A DNA stretch of 64,000 nt, taken from the NCBI RefSeq assembly GCF_020520425.1, contig NC_079489.1, positions 93,290,810 through 93,354,809 of the forward strand, given 5' to 3'. The stretch is from Spinacia oleracea. Its lineage: Eukaryota > Streptophyta > Magnoliopsida > Caryophyllales > Amaranthaceae. Numbering within the stretch: position 1 is the stretch's first letter; every line of letters starts with the position of its first letter. This document shows, in pieces, positions 11,632 through 22,637 of the stretch. The position numbers and the translations under genes are program-made. The notes under the pieces are model-generated. The model ran no database searches, was not told the origin of the DNA, and saw nothing but the letters and a program-made list of their open reading frames with translations.

Positions 11632-13309
11632 TGATGAGCGACATTTATGTCGCTCTTAGCTTAGGATTTTATGTTAGTTTCTATGCTTTTTTTATAGTTT
11701 TTATAGCTTTTTGTGTGCATTTTATAAGTTTCGTTCCATCTTATGCTTTACAGGTGATTATGATGAAAAGTGGTGGAAAACAAGTAGATTTGAGCCAAAA
11801 CAGGGCTTGTGCGATCGAGTGATGGTTTGTGCGCCCGAATAGAGTAGTGCAAATGGAGTTCATGGAATTTCCAGTTTTGTGCGATCGAATGCCCTATGTT
11901 GTTCGGTCGCACACAATGGATTTCTGAGAGAGAATGCCCCAAAATTGGAAAACGACCGCACAAGGCCTTATGTTCGACAGCACAGCATTTGTTCGACCAC
12001 ACAACTTTTTGAGTTCGACCGCACAAAAGTTGTGCGCCCGATTAGTTTTTCTTGTTCGACCGAATAGAGCTGCAAAGGAGACTTGAGCCAAAGAAACCCC
12101 ATTCGACCGAACAGGATTTTACGTTCGGTCGCACAGGACGAAGGAAATGATCTTCGCTGTCTTCGCTCGCACAGGACTGCATTTGGTCGAACAAAGTCAT
12201 TGACGTTCGGTCGCACAGTGGGTACGTGCGACCGAATCGCTGCGCGGGCTGCTCTTATTCGAATTCTGGCTTCTATTTGGGGAAACTTTATAAAAAGATT
12301 TTTCGATTTATTTTGTGGAGAGTAGAATTTTAGTTGATAATTGGAGATTCTAAAAGTAGATTTTCAGCAATTCTAGAGAGAGAAACTCTCCTCCATTCAA
12401 GCTTCAATTTGTAATCCTTCTTAACTCTTCTTCAATTTTGCAATTTAATTCTTAGTTTCTTAATTCTTGCTCTTGCTTTGTTGTTGATTGTTCTTCAATT
12501 CCTTAATTTCTTGAATTCTTGATTTCATTGATTGAAGTTACTTTGATTCTTAATTCCTAGTTGATTGTGCAATTGAATTCTTAAATTCTCTTCTTTTACT
12601 CCTTCAATTTCATGCTTGCTAGCTTAGAATTAATGGATTGCTTAATTTCTAGAATGATTAGTGAGTAGAATTAGGTTAGGGAAAGGGGAGAATCTAGGGG
12701 CTTAGTTAGGGGAAATTGATGATTGATTGTTGACTGATTCATGTGATTAAATATGATTTGATGATAGGACATCCATGCTAATTGATTGGTAGTTGCAAAT
12801 GCTATTCGATTAGAATCACGTGGAACCATAGGTTAGGTTTGGTAAGAGATTGTGGGCCTATCTTGTGTGATCAAATGGCGGTGCCTATTATATGCTAGTT
12901 AGTTTAATCTAGGATTAGGCGAAAGCTCTTCCGTGGATTAGACGCTTAGCGTTCCCTATCCGAGAGGTGGCGGGTTCGTCTTTAGATGTTATTTTCCTAA
13001 TCGTCACTTCGTTGCATGATCATCATTGCTAGATAGTTGAATTCATTTCCCCCGATTTCCCTAGTCTATCCCCGACTCCCTAACATCTCCCTTTCTTGAT
13101 TCAATTTAGCATAATTCGTAGTTTTTAGATTCTTAAAAGTGACAATTCAAAACCAAATTCTTGTTCGAACTAGATTGACTTTCAAACTCGATAACCACCG
13201 TTTCTTTGGGACGATCTCTTTTCTTACCGCTAGCCGGTTAGTTTAGTGGTTTTATAAATATTGTTTGCATAGGTTGTTTTCTATCAACGACGGAAAATAC
13301 ACCCTATCA
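11632..13309 (+). repeat. 5' LTR of element 1
   Basis: 1678 bases, TGATGAG...TATCA, nearly identical to 18647-20321 by eye, with a few substitutions and one-base indels per few hundred bases. It holds the TGTGCG/CGCACA motif array listed separately. Confidence 0.92.
11808..12240. repeat. Array of ~16 degenerate TTCGGTCGCACA / TGTGCGACCGAA motifs in the LTR
   Basis: In about 430 bases the 12-base motif TTCGGTCGCACA, its inverse, and one- to three-base variants (TTCGACCGCACA, TGTGCGCCCGAA, TGTGCGATCGAA, TTCGACCGAACA) occur about 16 times in both orientations at irregular spacing. The 3' LTR repeats the array at about 18821-19253. It lies in the front part of the LTR, where promoter elements would sit. 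Confidence 0.85.
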
Positions 13310-13312
13310 AAA

Positions 13313-13330
13313 TGGCGCCGTTGCCGGGGA
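13313..13330 (+). promoter_or_regulatory. Primer binding site of element 1
   Basis: TGGCGCCGTTGCCGGGGA three bases after the 5' LTR. This is the usual primer site of Athila/Tat-type plant gypsy elements; I recall it as complementary to tRNA-Asp. Confidence 0.85.
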
Positions 13331-13449
13331 ACGGTTGTTGTTTTTTAGTTTTAGTTGAGACTAGTTCATCATTAGAAAATACAAAAACATTGCAATTTCG
13401 CTTAGCTTTCTTTTTCCTTGGCATTGCTCACGGTTGTTCTTGAGTTTGT

Positions 13450-16400
13450 ATGCTCGTTAGGGGGCGTGCTCGTCAAAGGATCCTCCATCCTCTTGACTTT
13501 GAATTGGAGAGGACACTTAGGAGACAAAGGCGCGTACGGTCTAGCTCATCAAGCAATAACAGATTCGCATCGTTGAGTGTTGGTGAGGAACAACAAGAGA
13601 GTGAGCAAGTGTTTGAGAACATGGCGCTCCCGGTTAAGAACTTGGGAATACCGGGGGCATTCGAAGCTACATGTGGTATTCAAGCCCCAACAACGGGTGC
13701 CAACAACTTTGAGATCAAGCCCGCCTTGATCAATTTGGTGCAAAGCCACCCCTTTTGTGGGAAGAGTAATGAATCACCTCACGAACATCTCAAACAGTTC
13801 GAGCAACAATGGTGTCACATCGGATTATGTGAGGTTGACATTGTTTCGGTTCTCTCTACTTGGGCGATCAAGTGATTGCCTTGACAAGGAGGTCAAGCCC
13901 AACTCACTTCGCACTTGGACCGAAGTGACAAGTGCATTCTTAAACAAGTTCTACTCGCATGGGAAGACGGCGAAGTGTCTCCACAAGATCCAATCCTTTG
14001 AGAAAAAGGGAGATGAGTCACTCTTCGAAGCTTGGGATCGTTTCAAGGAGTACCAAAGGGAATGCCCACACCAAGGGATTCCTAAATGGTTGTTGCTCCA
14101 AACATTTTACTTGGGGTTGAGTCCAAGTTCGAAGACAAGTCTTGATGCGGGCGCGGGAGGCCCCATTATGAATAAACCTGAGGATCAAATAGAGGAAATC
14201 ATTGAGGATGTAGTTCAAAACTACCAATCTTGGCATGTAGGCACAAGGAATTATGATGGGAAAGGTAGAACTGAAGATGGTAAGGGTTCGGTGTACGCCA
14301 TAGAGCAAGCACGGATGATAGAGAAGCTTACCTCACGCTTGGAGAAGCTCGAAAATACACCAAGCCAATCGCCATCACCGTCTACAATCCCTCCTCCCTC
14401 GGCCATTCTTCTCTCTAAGGGGAAGGGAAAGGTTAGTTCTTATGGCTCAATGCCTCCGGGCACATTCTTTTGTGAAAATTGCCAAGACTATAGTCATTCC
14501 CCCGATGCATGCCCCTTAGTTCATAACTTGTCATTTGTGGATTATGGCCCTTCGTATGAAGGAGAGTTTGATGTAGAGTATGCTAATGCCATCAATGAGA
14601 GGTCTAGGAATGATAACCCTAACAATCCTAATTTGTCTAGGCAACCTAGAGGGCCCTCCATGTATGGTCCCCACCAAGGCTATGGCCAAGGAAGTGGGTA
14701 TGATAGCCAAAATCGAGGTGGCTATAGAGCACAAGGCTATCAAAGCCAAGCGCCCTATGGTCAAGCTCAAGGTTTTGGCAATCAAGGCCAATAAAACCAA
14801 GGGGGTTATAATCCAAACCATCAAGGTGGAGGGGGTTATAACTACTCTTATGGGCAATTTAGGGGTGCCTCAAGTGGGGGTTATCCTTTGAACTCGGGAG
14901 TTCCTTATGGTGCATCTCAATTGCCACCTCCCGGATTCAATGGACCGAGGACCTTTGGCAACCAATATCAAGCAAACCTTAGTGGTTATGGCGTTGCACC
15001 TCCACCACTCCCGCCTCTCAAGTCCAATCTTGAGGCTCTCATGAAGTCGTTTGTGGGGGCGCAAGCCAAGAAGAATGTCGAGTTTGAGGATGGATTCAAG
15101 CAATCCAATACTCATATGAGAATGATTGAGACCCAATTAGCTCAACTCGCTAATACCTTAAAGGAACAACAAGTGCATACTAGTCTCCCACCCCAAGGTC
15201 AACCTCCTAAGCAAATATATGCAATCACGACACGGAATGGGAAGACTTTAGATGATGTTCCTAGAGCTAATGAGGTTTCTAAGTCCAATGGGAAGGATCA
15301 AGAGGGAGTCGTTGAGTCTAGAGACAATGATGTGGTAGAAGAGGAGCCTCCCATCGATAATGTGGGTGATACCCCTATACCAAAAGAAGCAAATCTTCTA
15401 CCTCTCCCCACTCCTAAACTCCCCTATCCTCAAAGATTTTTAGGCAAATCATTGGATGACCAGTTTTCTAAGTTTCTTGATGTGATTAGCAAGTTACATG
15501 TCACATTATCTCTCACTGAGGCACTCAAACAAATGCCCCACTATTCTAGATTCATGAGAGATATTCTTCGTGGCAAGAGATGTTGTGAACCGAAAGAGAC
15601 CGTGCAACTCACGGAGAGTTGTAGAGCTCTAATTCAGCACTCCTTTCCCCCAAAGCTCAAAGATCCCGGGAGTTTTTCTATCCCTTGTAGCATTCAAAAG
15701 CTCAAATTTTAGAATGCTCTTTGTGATTTGGGGGCAAGTGTGAGCATCTTTCCATATAAGATCTATGAGAAGCTCAATCTAGGTGATCTCTCTCCTACCG
15801 CTATGTCATTGCAACTAGCCGATCGATCGGTTATGTTACCATTGGGTAGGATTGAGGATGTTCCCCTCGTGGTTGGCAAGCTTACTTTCCTTGTTGACTT
15901 CGTTGTCTTGGACATCGATGAGGATGCCCATACTCCCATTATCTTGGGGAGGCCATTTTTGGCCACCGTGGGTGCTCTTATTGATGTGCAAGGGGGACTA
16001 ATCACCTTGAAAGCGGGAGATTCAAAAGCTAGCTTCAAGCTTCCCCTTGGTGAAGGGTGTTTTGCAAAGATGAAAACTTGTATGAAGGTAGAAACTATTG
16101 CTTGTATTGAGAGCTATTGCTCACATGCTAACCCTTCTAACAACTTTCGTGTTTCTAAGTGTGATAATGAGCCTTCTGGATCCTCTCCCGATGACAAGAA
16201 AGTCCATGTGATCCCAAGGGTGTTTGGTGATAAGTTTGATGATGTCTTAACCATCCCCGAGATATTTGGGATGCATGTTGATGGTGATGTTGGGGCTACA
16301 ACCTCCAAAGTAATTCATGAATCGGCAAACAAGGCTAAGAAACTCAAGAAAGTCAAGAAGCCCAAGAAAGCCAAGGAGAAGCTTGGTGGCGGATTGTTTG

Positions 16401-16510
16401 GTTGGCACCTTATGAATAGTGATGTCGGTACATTGTTTGTGCCCATTGGGGCAAAAAGAAACTTTTTGACTAATGATGACCCCAAGTTAGTTGCTTTTGA
16501 CCCCCCATGA
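13450..16510 (+). pseudogene. Gag-protease polyprotein of element 1, disrupted
   Basis: About 1020 codons. Gag domain: NNFEIKPALINLVQ, then after a frame change WTEVTSAFLNKFY and LFEAWDRFKEYQRECPHQ. A zinc knuckle of form C-x2-C-x4-H-x4-C follows (CENCQDYSHSPDAC, about 14471). Next comes a Gly/Gln/Tyr-rich stretch, and finally a retropepsin-like protease with active site CDLGASVSIFP (about 15720) and the distal IILGRPFL (about 15941). Breaks: a frameshift near 13800-13815, an in-frame TAA at 14792-14794, and a TAG at 15710-15712 just before the protease active site. Downstream of the protease a lysine-rich tail ends at TGA, 16510. No polymerase follows. This copy cannot make the full polyprotein. 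Confidence 0.85.
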
Positions 16511-16525
16511 GTTCTGGGGGGATTC

Positions 16526-16573
16526 GTCAAGCTAATGACGTTAAACGAGCGCTACCCGGGAGGCAACCCGATT
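16526..16573 (+). promoter_or_regulatory. Double hairpin just after the gag-protease stop, element 1
   Basis: Starting 16 bases after the stop codon: GTCA-AGCTAA-TGAC, then GTTAAACGAGCGCTAC, then CGGG-AGGCAA-CCCG. Two four-base-pair stems with six-base loops flank a conserved linker. Element 2 has the same arrangement at 33304-33350. I recall similar GTTAAACAAGCGCT...GGGAGGCAACCC sequences in Athila/Calypso-type elements. Role unknown. Confidence 0.65.
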
Positions 16574-18630
16574 GTCCAACTCTTAGATTTCATTTGCTTT
16601 CGTTTCGTAACTATTGTTCCATTTGTGCATGTTTTTGGTATGTTTCATTGCGGTGGATTCTCACTATCCACCATGTGCCTTGTCCGCCGATATTTTGGTG
16701 AGTTTGTTCGGGTTTTAACAGTTCTTTGCGGGACTTGCTCCCACGACATTTCCGGTAACATCCTTCTATCTCACATGCATTCTTTGGGACGGGCATATTG
16801 CATATGGGGCATTTGGTTGGATGGGTAGTTGTGCCCCTCCTTGCTTGGTTTTAGGCCGTGAGGACATGGCCTAATTCTAGCTTGGGCGGAGTTTTGTTGT
16901 GTGGTTGGCTACTTGTTGATGCTCATTGCTATGAATCATACCATTATGTGCTTGTTTCTTTCTTTTTAGATTGATTTAGTTTGATTTTAGTTTTTTTCTT
17001 TTTGTTTGTTTTGTTTGTTTCTTTTTGTTTCCCTTTTTGGTGTGTTTTCTTATTTTCTTCCTTTTTCTTTTGTTTTGATTTCCTTTTTGTCGAGGCAAGT
17101 TTTTCTAGGTTTTCTTAGGCAATATTCTTGATTGGGGAATATAAAATTGGAACTTGTAGATTAGAATGCTTTTATTCCTAATTGGTAGATTTTTACACGG
17201 TTCTTAATGTCTTGGGTCGAGTCTAGGATTTGTGTCAAGAAAGTTGGTTGAACTATGGGTAGCATGCGTCATGAACTCTTGGCTTGTGGTAAGATGGTGT
17301 CGACTTCTCTAGTGATTTGAAGCCGGAGAGAATGGTATTTGCTCCCTTGTGAGGTTCATGCTCAAAAATAAGCCCAAACACATTTTCATATATTGAGTGG
17401 CATGGATCCTTAGCATTGACTTTCTTGTCTCCCGAGTTTGACCATTTCCTTCCCGAGACCGCGACCGAACTACTTTAGGGGACGATAGAGGCATTTCTTT
17501 CGGTGACTATTTTTCTTTTTAGTTTAGGACTCTATTTTCTTATTTTTCTCATATGTTTTTGTTTGCATTTGCCCCTTTGCTAGCCATTTGAGCCTTGACC
17601 CTTCATTTCTTATGAGCACATTACAAGCCTTTAGCCTTTGTTTTGTTTTCACCCTTAGAAGTGATAGTGAAGCTTAGAGTTATGATGCTTGTTGTTTTGG
17701 AGTAATTATGCAAAGTTGAGGAATGAATGTTGTTTGGTATGAATGGCAAAGTTTTGGAAGAATGTTGTATATAGTGAATAATTGTTGCAAAAGAAAAAAA
17801 GAGAGTTAAGTTTTGAAAAAAAAAGCCAAAAATAGAGAAAAAAACAAGGCATGAAAAGTTTCATTTGAAACAAAAAAAAAAGAGGAAAATCAAATCAAGG
17901 AAAAAACGGAAAAAAAGAGTTGTAGTTTAGAATTGTTGTTGAATAAGCTTGGGGGTACCCCAAATAAGTGGTACGAGTTTGTGTTTGGTTCAAAATGCTT
18001 GAGTTTAGTTCTATCATTGCGCTTCAATTTAGGTATGAGCACCAAATGGCCAAATTTGTTCCGCGCCTTACCCCTAGCCTACATTACGCCCTAAAAGCCC
18101 TCTTGACCCTTTAGAGTTGAGTCATTGTCGGTGGAGGGAGGATTTGGTCAAGCTTAAGGAACAAAGTTGTCATGCTAAGATGTCGGGTAGCCTAATGTTG
18201 ATTTTCTGGCGCCTTCGCGGTGTCTTGAGACGCTATTCTCAAGGGTGGATAAGATCTAGAGATTAGACGTGGTATGCCCGGATGTAGGGGGAGTGACTAG
18301 TGCTTGCCCTTAGTTCACTTTGCTTGATGCTCGAATCTTACACTCGGTTTAGGATATTAGTTAGCGTGTACTCATTTATTTGATTAGTAATATTAGTGTT
18401 CTTCTATATTTGTTCCATAATAAAGCCCATCTTGAATTTTGTAGTTTAATTTCTTTTCTTCTCTTTTCTTTTCTTCTTCTTTTCTTTCTTTCTTTTCTTG
18501 GTTTGTGTTTTCCATTTTAGTCTTGCCTTGATTAGATTTGCTAGATTTTGATTTTGGTAAATTTTTAGAATCTGATTAGTTGCTCATTCTTCCCTAATTG
18601 AGTTTAGTTTGCTAGAGACTAACAAACCCT
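16574..18630 (+). other. Noncoding 3' interior of element 1
   Basis: About 2 kb without a coding frame. Contains T-rich tracts near 16970-17080 and 18440-18490, A-rich tracts at 17785-17920, and an isolated copy of the polypurine-like motif AGCTTGGGGG at about 17946. Equivalent in position to the long noncoding interior of element 2. Confidence 0.7.
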
Positions 18631-18646
18631 TAGCTTGGGGGAGTTT
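18631..18646 (+). promoter_or_regulatory. Polypurine tract of element 1
   Basis: TAGCTTGGGGGAGTT immediately before the TGATGAG of the 3' LTR. It marks the plus-strand priming site and fixes the element's orientation. Confidence 0.75.
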
Positions 18647-20321
18647 GATGAGCGACATTTATGTCGCTCTTAGCTTAGGATTTTATGTTAGCGTCTATGC
18701 TTTTTTTATAGTTTTTATAGCTTTTGTGTGCATTTTATAAGTTTCGTTCCATCTTATGCTTTACAGGTGATTATGATTAAAAGTGGTGGAAAACAAGTAG
18801 ATTTGAGCCAAAACAGGGCTTGTGCGATCGAGTGATGGTTTGTGCGCCCGAATAGAGTAGTGCAAATGGAGTTCATGGAATTTCCAGTTTTGTGCGATCG
18901 AATGCCCTCTGTTGTTCGGTCGCACAGAATGGATTTCTGAGACAGAATGCCCCAAAATTGGAAAACGACTGCACAAGGCCTTATGTTCAACAGCACAGCA
19001 TTTGTTCGACCGCACAACTTTTTGAGTTCGACCGCACAAAAGTTGTGCGACCGATTAGTTCTTCTTGTTCGACCGAATAGAACTGCAAAGGAGACTTGAG
19101 CCAAAGAAACCCCATTCGACCGAATAGGATTTTACGTTCGGTGGCACAGGACGAAGGAAATGATCTTCGCTGTCTTCGCTCGCACAGGACTGCATTTGGT
19201 CGAACAAAGTCATTTACGTTCGGTCTCACAGTGGGTACGTGCGACCGAATCGCTGCGTGGGCTGCTCTTATTCGAATTCTGGCTTCTATTTGGGGAAACT
19301 TATAAAAAGATTTTTCGATTTATTTTGTGGAGAGTAGAATTTTAGTTGATAATTGGAGATTCTAAAAGTAGATTTTCAGCAATTCTAGAGAGAGAAACTC
19401 TCCTCCATTCAAGCTTCAATTTGTAATCCTTCTTAACTCTTCTTCAAATTTGCAATTTAATTCTTACTTTCTTAATTCTTGCTCTTGCTTTGTTGTTGAT
19501 TGTTCTTCAATTCCTTAATTTCTTGAATTCTTGATTTCATTGATTGAAGTTACTTTGATTCTTAATTCCTAGTTGATTGTGTAATTGAATTCTTAAATTC
19601 TCTTCTCTTACTCCTTCAATTTCATGCTTGCTAACTTAGAATTAATGGATTGCTTAATTTCTAGAATGATTAGTGAGTAGAATTAGGTTAGGGAAAGGGG
19701 AGAATCTAGGGGGCTTAATTAGGGGAAATTGATGATTGATTGTTGACTGATTCATGTGATTAAATATGATTTGATGATAGGACATCCATGCCAATTGATT
19801 GGTAGTTGCAAATGCTATTCGATTAGAATCACGTGGAACCATAGGTTAGGTTTGGCAAGAGATTGTGGGCCTATCTTGTGTGATCAAATGGCGGTGCCTA
19901 TTATATGCTAGTTAGTTTAATCTAGGATTAGGAGAAAGCTCTTCCGTGGATTAGAAGCTTAGCATTCCCTATCCGAGAGGTGGCGGGTTCGTCTTTAGAT
20001 GCTATTTGCCTAATCGTCACTTCGTTGCATGATCATCATTCCTAGATAGTTGAATTCATTTCCCCCGATTTCCCTAGTCTATCCCCGACTCCCTAACATC
20101 TCTCTTTCTTGATTCAATTTAGCATAATTCGTAGTTTTTAGATTCATAAAAGTGACAATTCAAAACAAAATTCTTGTTCGAACTAGATTGACTTTCAAAC
20201 TCGATAACCACCGTTTCTTTGGGACGATCCCTTTGCTTACCGCTATCCGGTTAGTTGAGTGGTTTTATAAATATTGTTTGCATAGGTTGTTTTCTATCAA
20301 CAACGGAAAATACACCTATCA
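18647..20321 (+). repeat. 3' LTR of element 1
   Basis: 1675 bases, matching the 5' LTR including the motif array, and ending CTATCA directly before the GGAGG target duplication. Confidence 0.92.
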
Positions 20322-20418
20322 GGAGGGTGTCCATTTGGGCCTTGAATCCAGCCAACATGTCCTTGAGTTGTCCAGCTGATACCGGCAAATCTGGGTTTTC
20401 TTCCATTATAGTGTCGAC
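20322..20418 (-). pseudogene. N-terminus of the decayed minus-strand gypsy Gag
   Basis: On the minus strand an ATG near 20417 opens MEENPDLPVSAGQLKDMLAG and continues through the GGAGG duplication into the frame at 11626, where it reads EEIRTIRFQSYGKG. This continuity shows that element 1 split an older gag. A copia LTR begins one base beyond the start codon region, so the upstream part of the gypsy element is displaced out of the window. Confidence 0.75.
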
Positions 20419-21812
20419 TGTTAGGTTATGATACAGATAAATGAATATAAATCATGCGGAAAACCATAAAAGTCAGGATCCCAAATTAATTGCCACATAA
20501 CAATTAGCATAATTTAGGATGCATACTCTTTGTAGCGTGCCCTCCCTAGCTGCGCCCGAACCGAACAAGAACAAGTCTTTAGGACTCCAAATGTTGTCCC
20601 TCCGTAGAAAGTCCACAGCACGTCCGGATCCGCCTTAGGTTTAATTAACTAGAATTGCCCCAAAGGTACTATGCGTTTTTCGGTTTTTATGCAGCAAATA
20701 ATGACTGAATTTTATGCCTAAAACTCTTATGAATACTTGGAAAACTCGTTATAAATTGTGAACTATGATCACCTATTTATAGGGTATGGAAACGGGTATT
20801 AGAATCCTACTAGGAAACGAATTAACTAATCTGAATTTAACTTAAATTCAATTAATTAATTATCTAGTAGATTTAGGAATTTAATCTTAAATGAATCCTA
20901 ATCGATCAAGGTTTCGTACACAAGCACAAACACACACGAGCATGACTTTCATGCGAGCAGGCCATGCCCGCGCATACGCAAAGCCCGCAGCAGGCCTCGA
21001 AGCCCACGCGTGCTCGCTGCCATGTGCTCGCAGCCTTGGCGCGCTGGGCCTGGCCTTGCGCTGTGCCTGGCGTTGCCTTGGGCTGTTGTGACGCGCGCTA
21101 GGCTTGCTGGATGTGGGACTAGCTTCGCGCTGGGCCTTCGTCTAGCAAGCTCGTCCGATGCTAATTCGTACGACGCGCTTCCGATTAATTTTCCCGATTC
21201 CAGAATTCATTTCCGACACGAACAATATTTAACATTTCCGATTCCGGAATTAATTTCCGTTTCGAACAAATATTTAATATTTCCGTTTCCGAAATTATTT
21301 TCCAATTCCGATAATATTTCCGATTCTGACAATATTTCCGTTTCCGGCAATATTTCCGATTCCAGCAATATTTCCATTTCCCGTAATATTTTCCGATACG
21401 TACCATGTTTCCATTTCCGGCAACATCTACGACTTGGATAATATTTATATTTCCGATACGATCCATATTTCCGTTTCCAGCAATATCATCGTTTCCGGAG
21501 TATTCATTATTTGCCTTTGACAATCTCAGCTCCCACTAGAACCAAGATCCGTCGATTCCGAATATCCATAGATGGAGTATTTAATGCCATTAAATACTTG
21601 ATCGTTTACGTACTATTTGTGTGACCCTATGGGTTCAGTCAAGAGTAAGCTGTGGATTAATATCATTAATCCACTTGAACTAAAGCGGCCTCTAGCTAGG
21701 CATACAGTTCACTTGATCTCACTGAATTATTAACTTGTATAATTAACACTGAACCGCATTTATTAGACTTACCATTAAATGCATACTTGGACCAAGGGCA
21801 TTATTTCTTTCA
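20419..21812 (-). repeat. 3' LTR of the minus-strand copia
   Basis: 1394 bases from TGTTAGGTTATGATAC to GGGCATTATTTCTTTCA (inverse of the plus-strand LTR at 57005-58402). Inside are a GC-rich block (about 20940-21170) and an array of TTCCGATTCCGG/AATATTTCCG units (about 21180-21500). Both features recur in the other two copies. Confidence 0.88.
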
Positions 21813-22637
21813 GTCTCCCACTTGTCCTTAGGGATAAGTGTGCATTTCCTAATTCCTTTGTCGCTCGATGCTTGCTCTTGAACATAAGGTAAGAGTTGTC
21901 ATCCTTATTATGTCCAGAGGTGTTCCTCGGTTTCAGAGTTCAACTTATCAAATAGACAGATAATCATAGCCTATGATTCATCCGAGCACGGCCATGCATT
22001 TTACAGTTTCTAGCTCTCCGAGTGGCCATGTACAACTTTTAGCATCTCATCCCGATTTATGGGAGGACAATCCCAATCTTGCGATCTTAAGATTATACTT
22101 CGTTTGATAGGTGATTACCCGAGCGTTGCCTTTATAGCCTCCTTTTACGGTGCGACGGTTCACAACGTCAAAGTAAGCAGTTCTCAAACAAGTAATCTCA
22201 AATCACTCAGGTATTGAGGATTAGTGTCTAATAATTTTAATGAAATTTACTTATGGCAGATTTCCATCTCTTACAGTAGTGTTTCATAGGTCTGTCCGAT
22301 ACTAGTCTTCCCAAAGTAAATATCTGTGCAGATGATTCCGACATTGCCATGTCCACATAGTTCAAGAAACAGAACTACTAGTCATCTTGCATTCTAGTCG
22401 TCTAACGTTTTCTATGCGTCCATTTTTATAGAAAACTCCGACCATGGACCATTTTCAACTTTTGGCATTCAAGTTCACTTGATAGACATTTCTTAGTCAC
22501 ATGACTGGTCCTAACAGTTTATCTTGAATATATCGTCAAATTGAAGGGAATCATCATTTAATACTAAACCAAGATTAAATGGAGATTAAATGGAATATGA
22601 AAATGCATTTCATATATGATAAATGTTCAACCCCAAT
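21813..22637 (-). other. 3' noncoding interior of the minus-strand copia
   Basis: On the minus strand the sequence just before the LTR is AAGTGGGAGAC, a polypurine tract. The rest has no coding frame. The segment ends in CCAAT, the left target duplication of the inserted LTR element. Confidence 0.65.

Larger units (their letters stand above)
11632..20321 (+). mobile_element. Complete gag-protease-only LTR retrotransposon (TR-GAG type), element 1
   Basis: Direct LTRs at 11632-13309 and 18647-20321 begin TGATGAGCGACATTT and end CTATCA. The flanking five bases are GGAGG on both sides (11627-11631, 20322-20326), an exact target duplication. A TGGCGCC-type primer site follows the 5' LTR and a purine tract precedes the 3' LTR. 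The interior codes only for Gag and an aspartic protease; there is no reverse transcriptase, RNase H or integrase. This matches the non-autonomous TR-GAG class described in plants, mobilised by an Athila/Tat-type partner (inference). It sits inside the minus-strand Gag of an older gypsy element. Confidence 0.9.

Noticed and set aside
16511..18630. Possible envelope-like gene after gag-protease in element 1
   Set aside because: No reading frame of meaningful length and no membrane segments; only short frames over T-rich DNA.
21185..21523. 112-codon minus-strand frame rich in Asn, Tyr and Arg
   Set aside because: It translates the TTCCGATTCCGG-type array of the copia LTR; the same artefact appears at 28963-29520 and 57354-57656.
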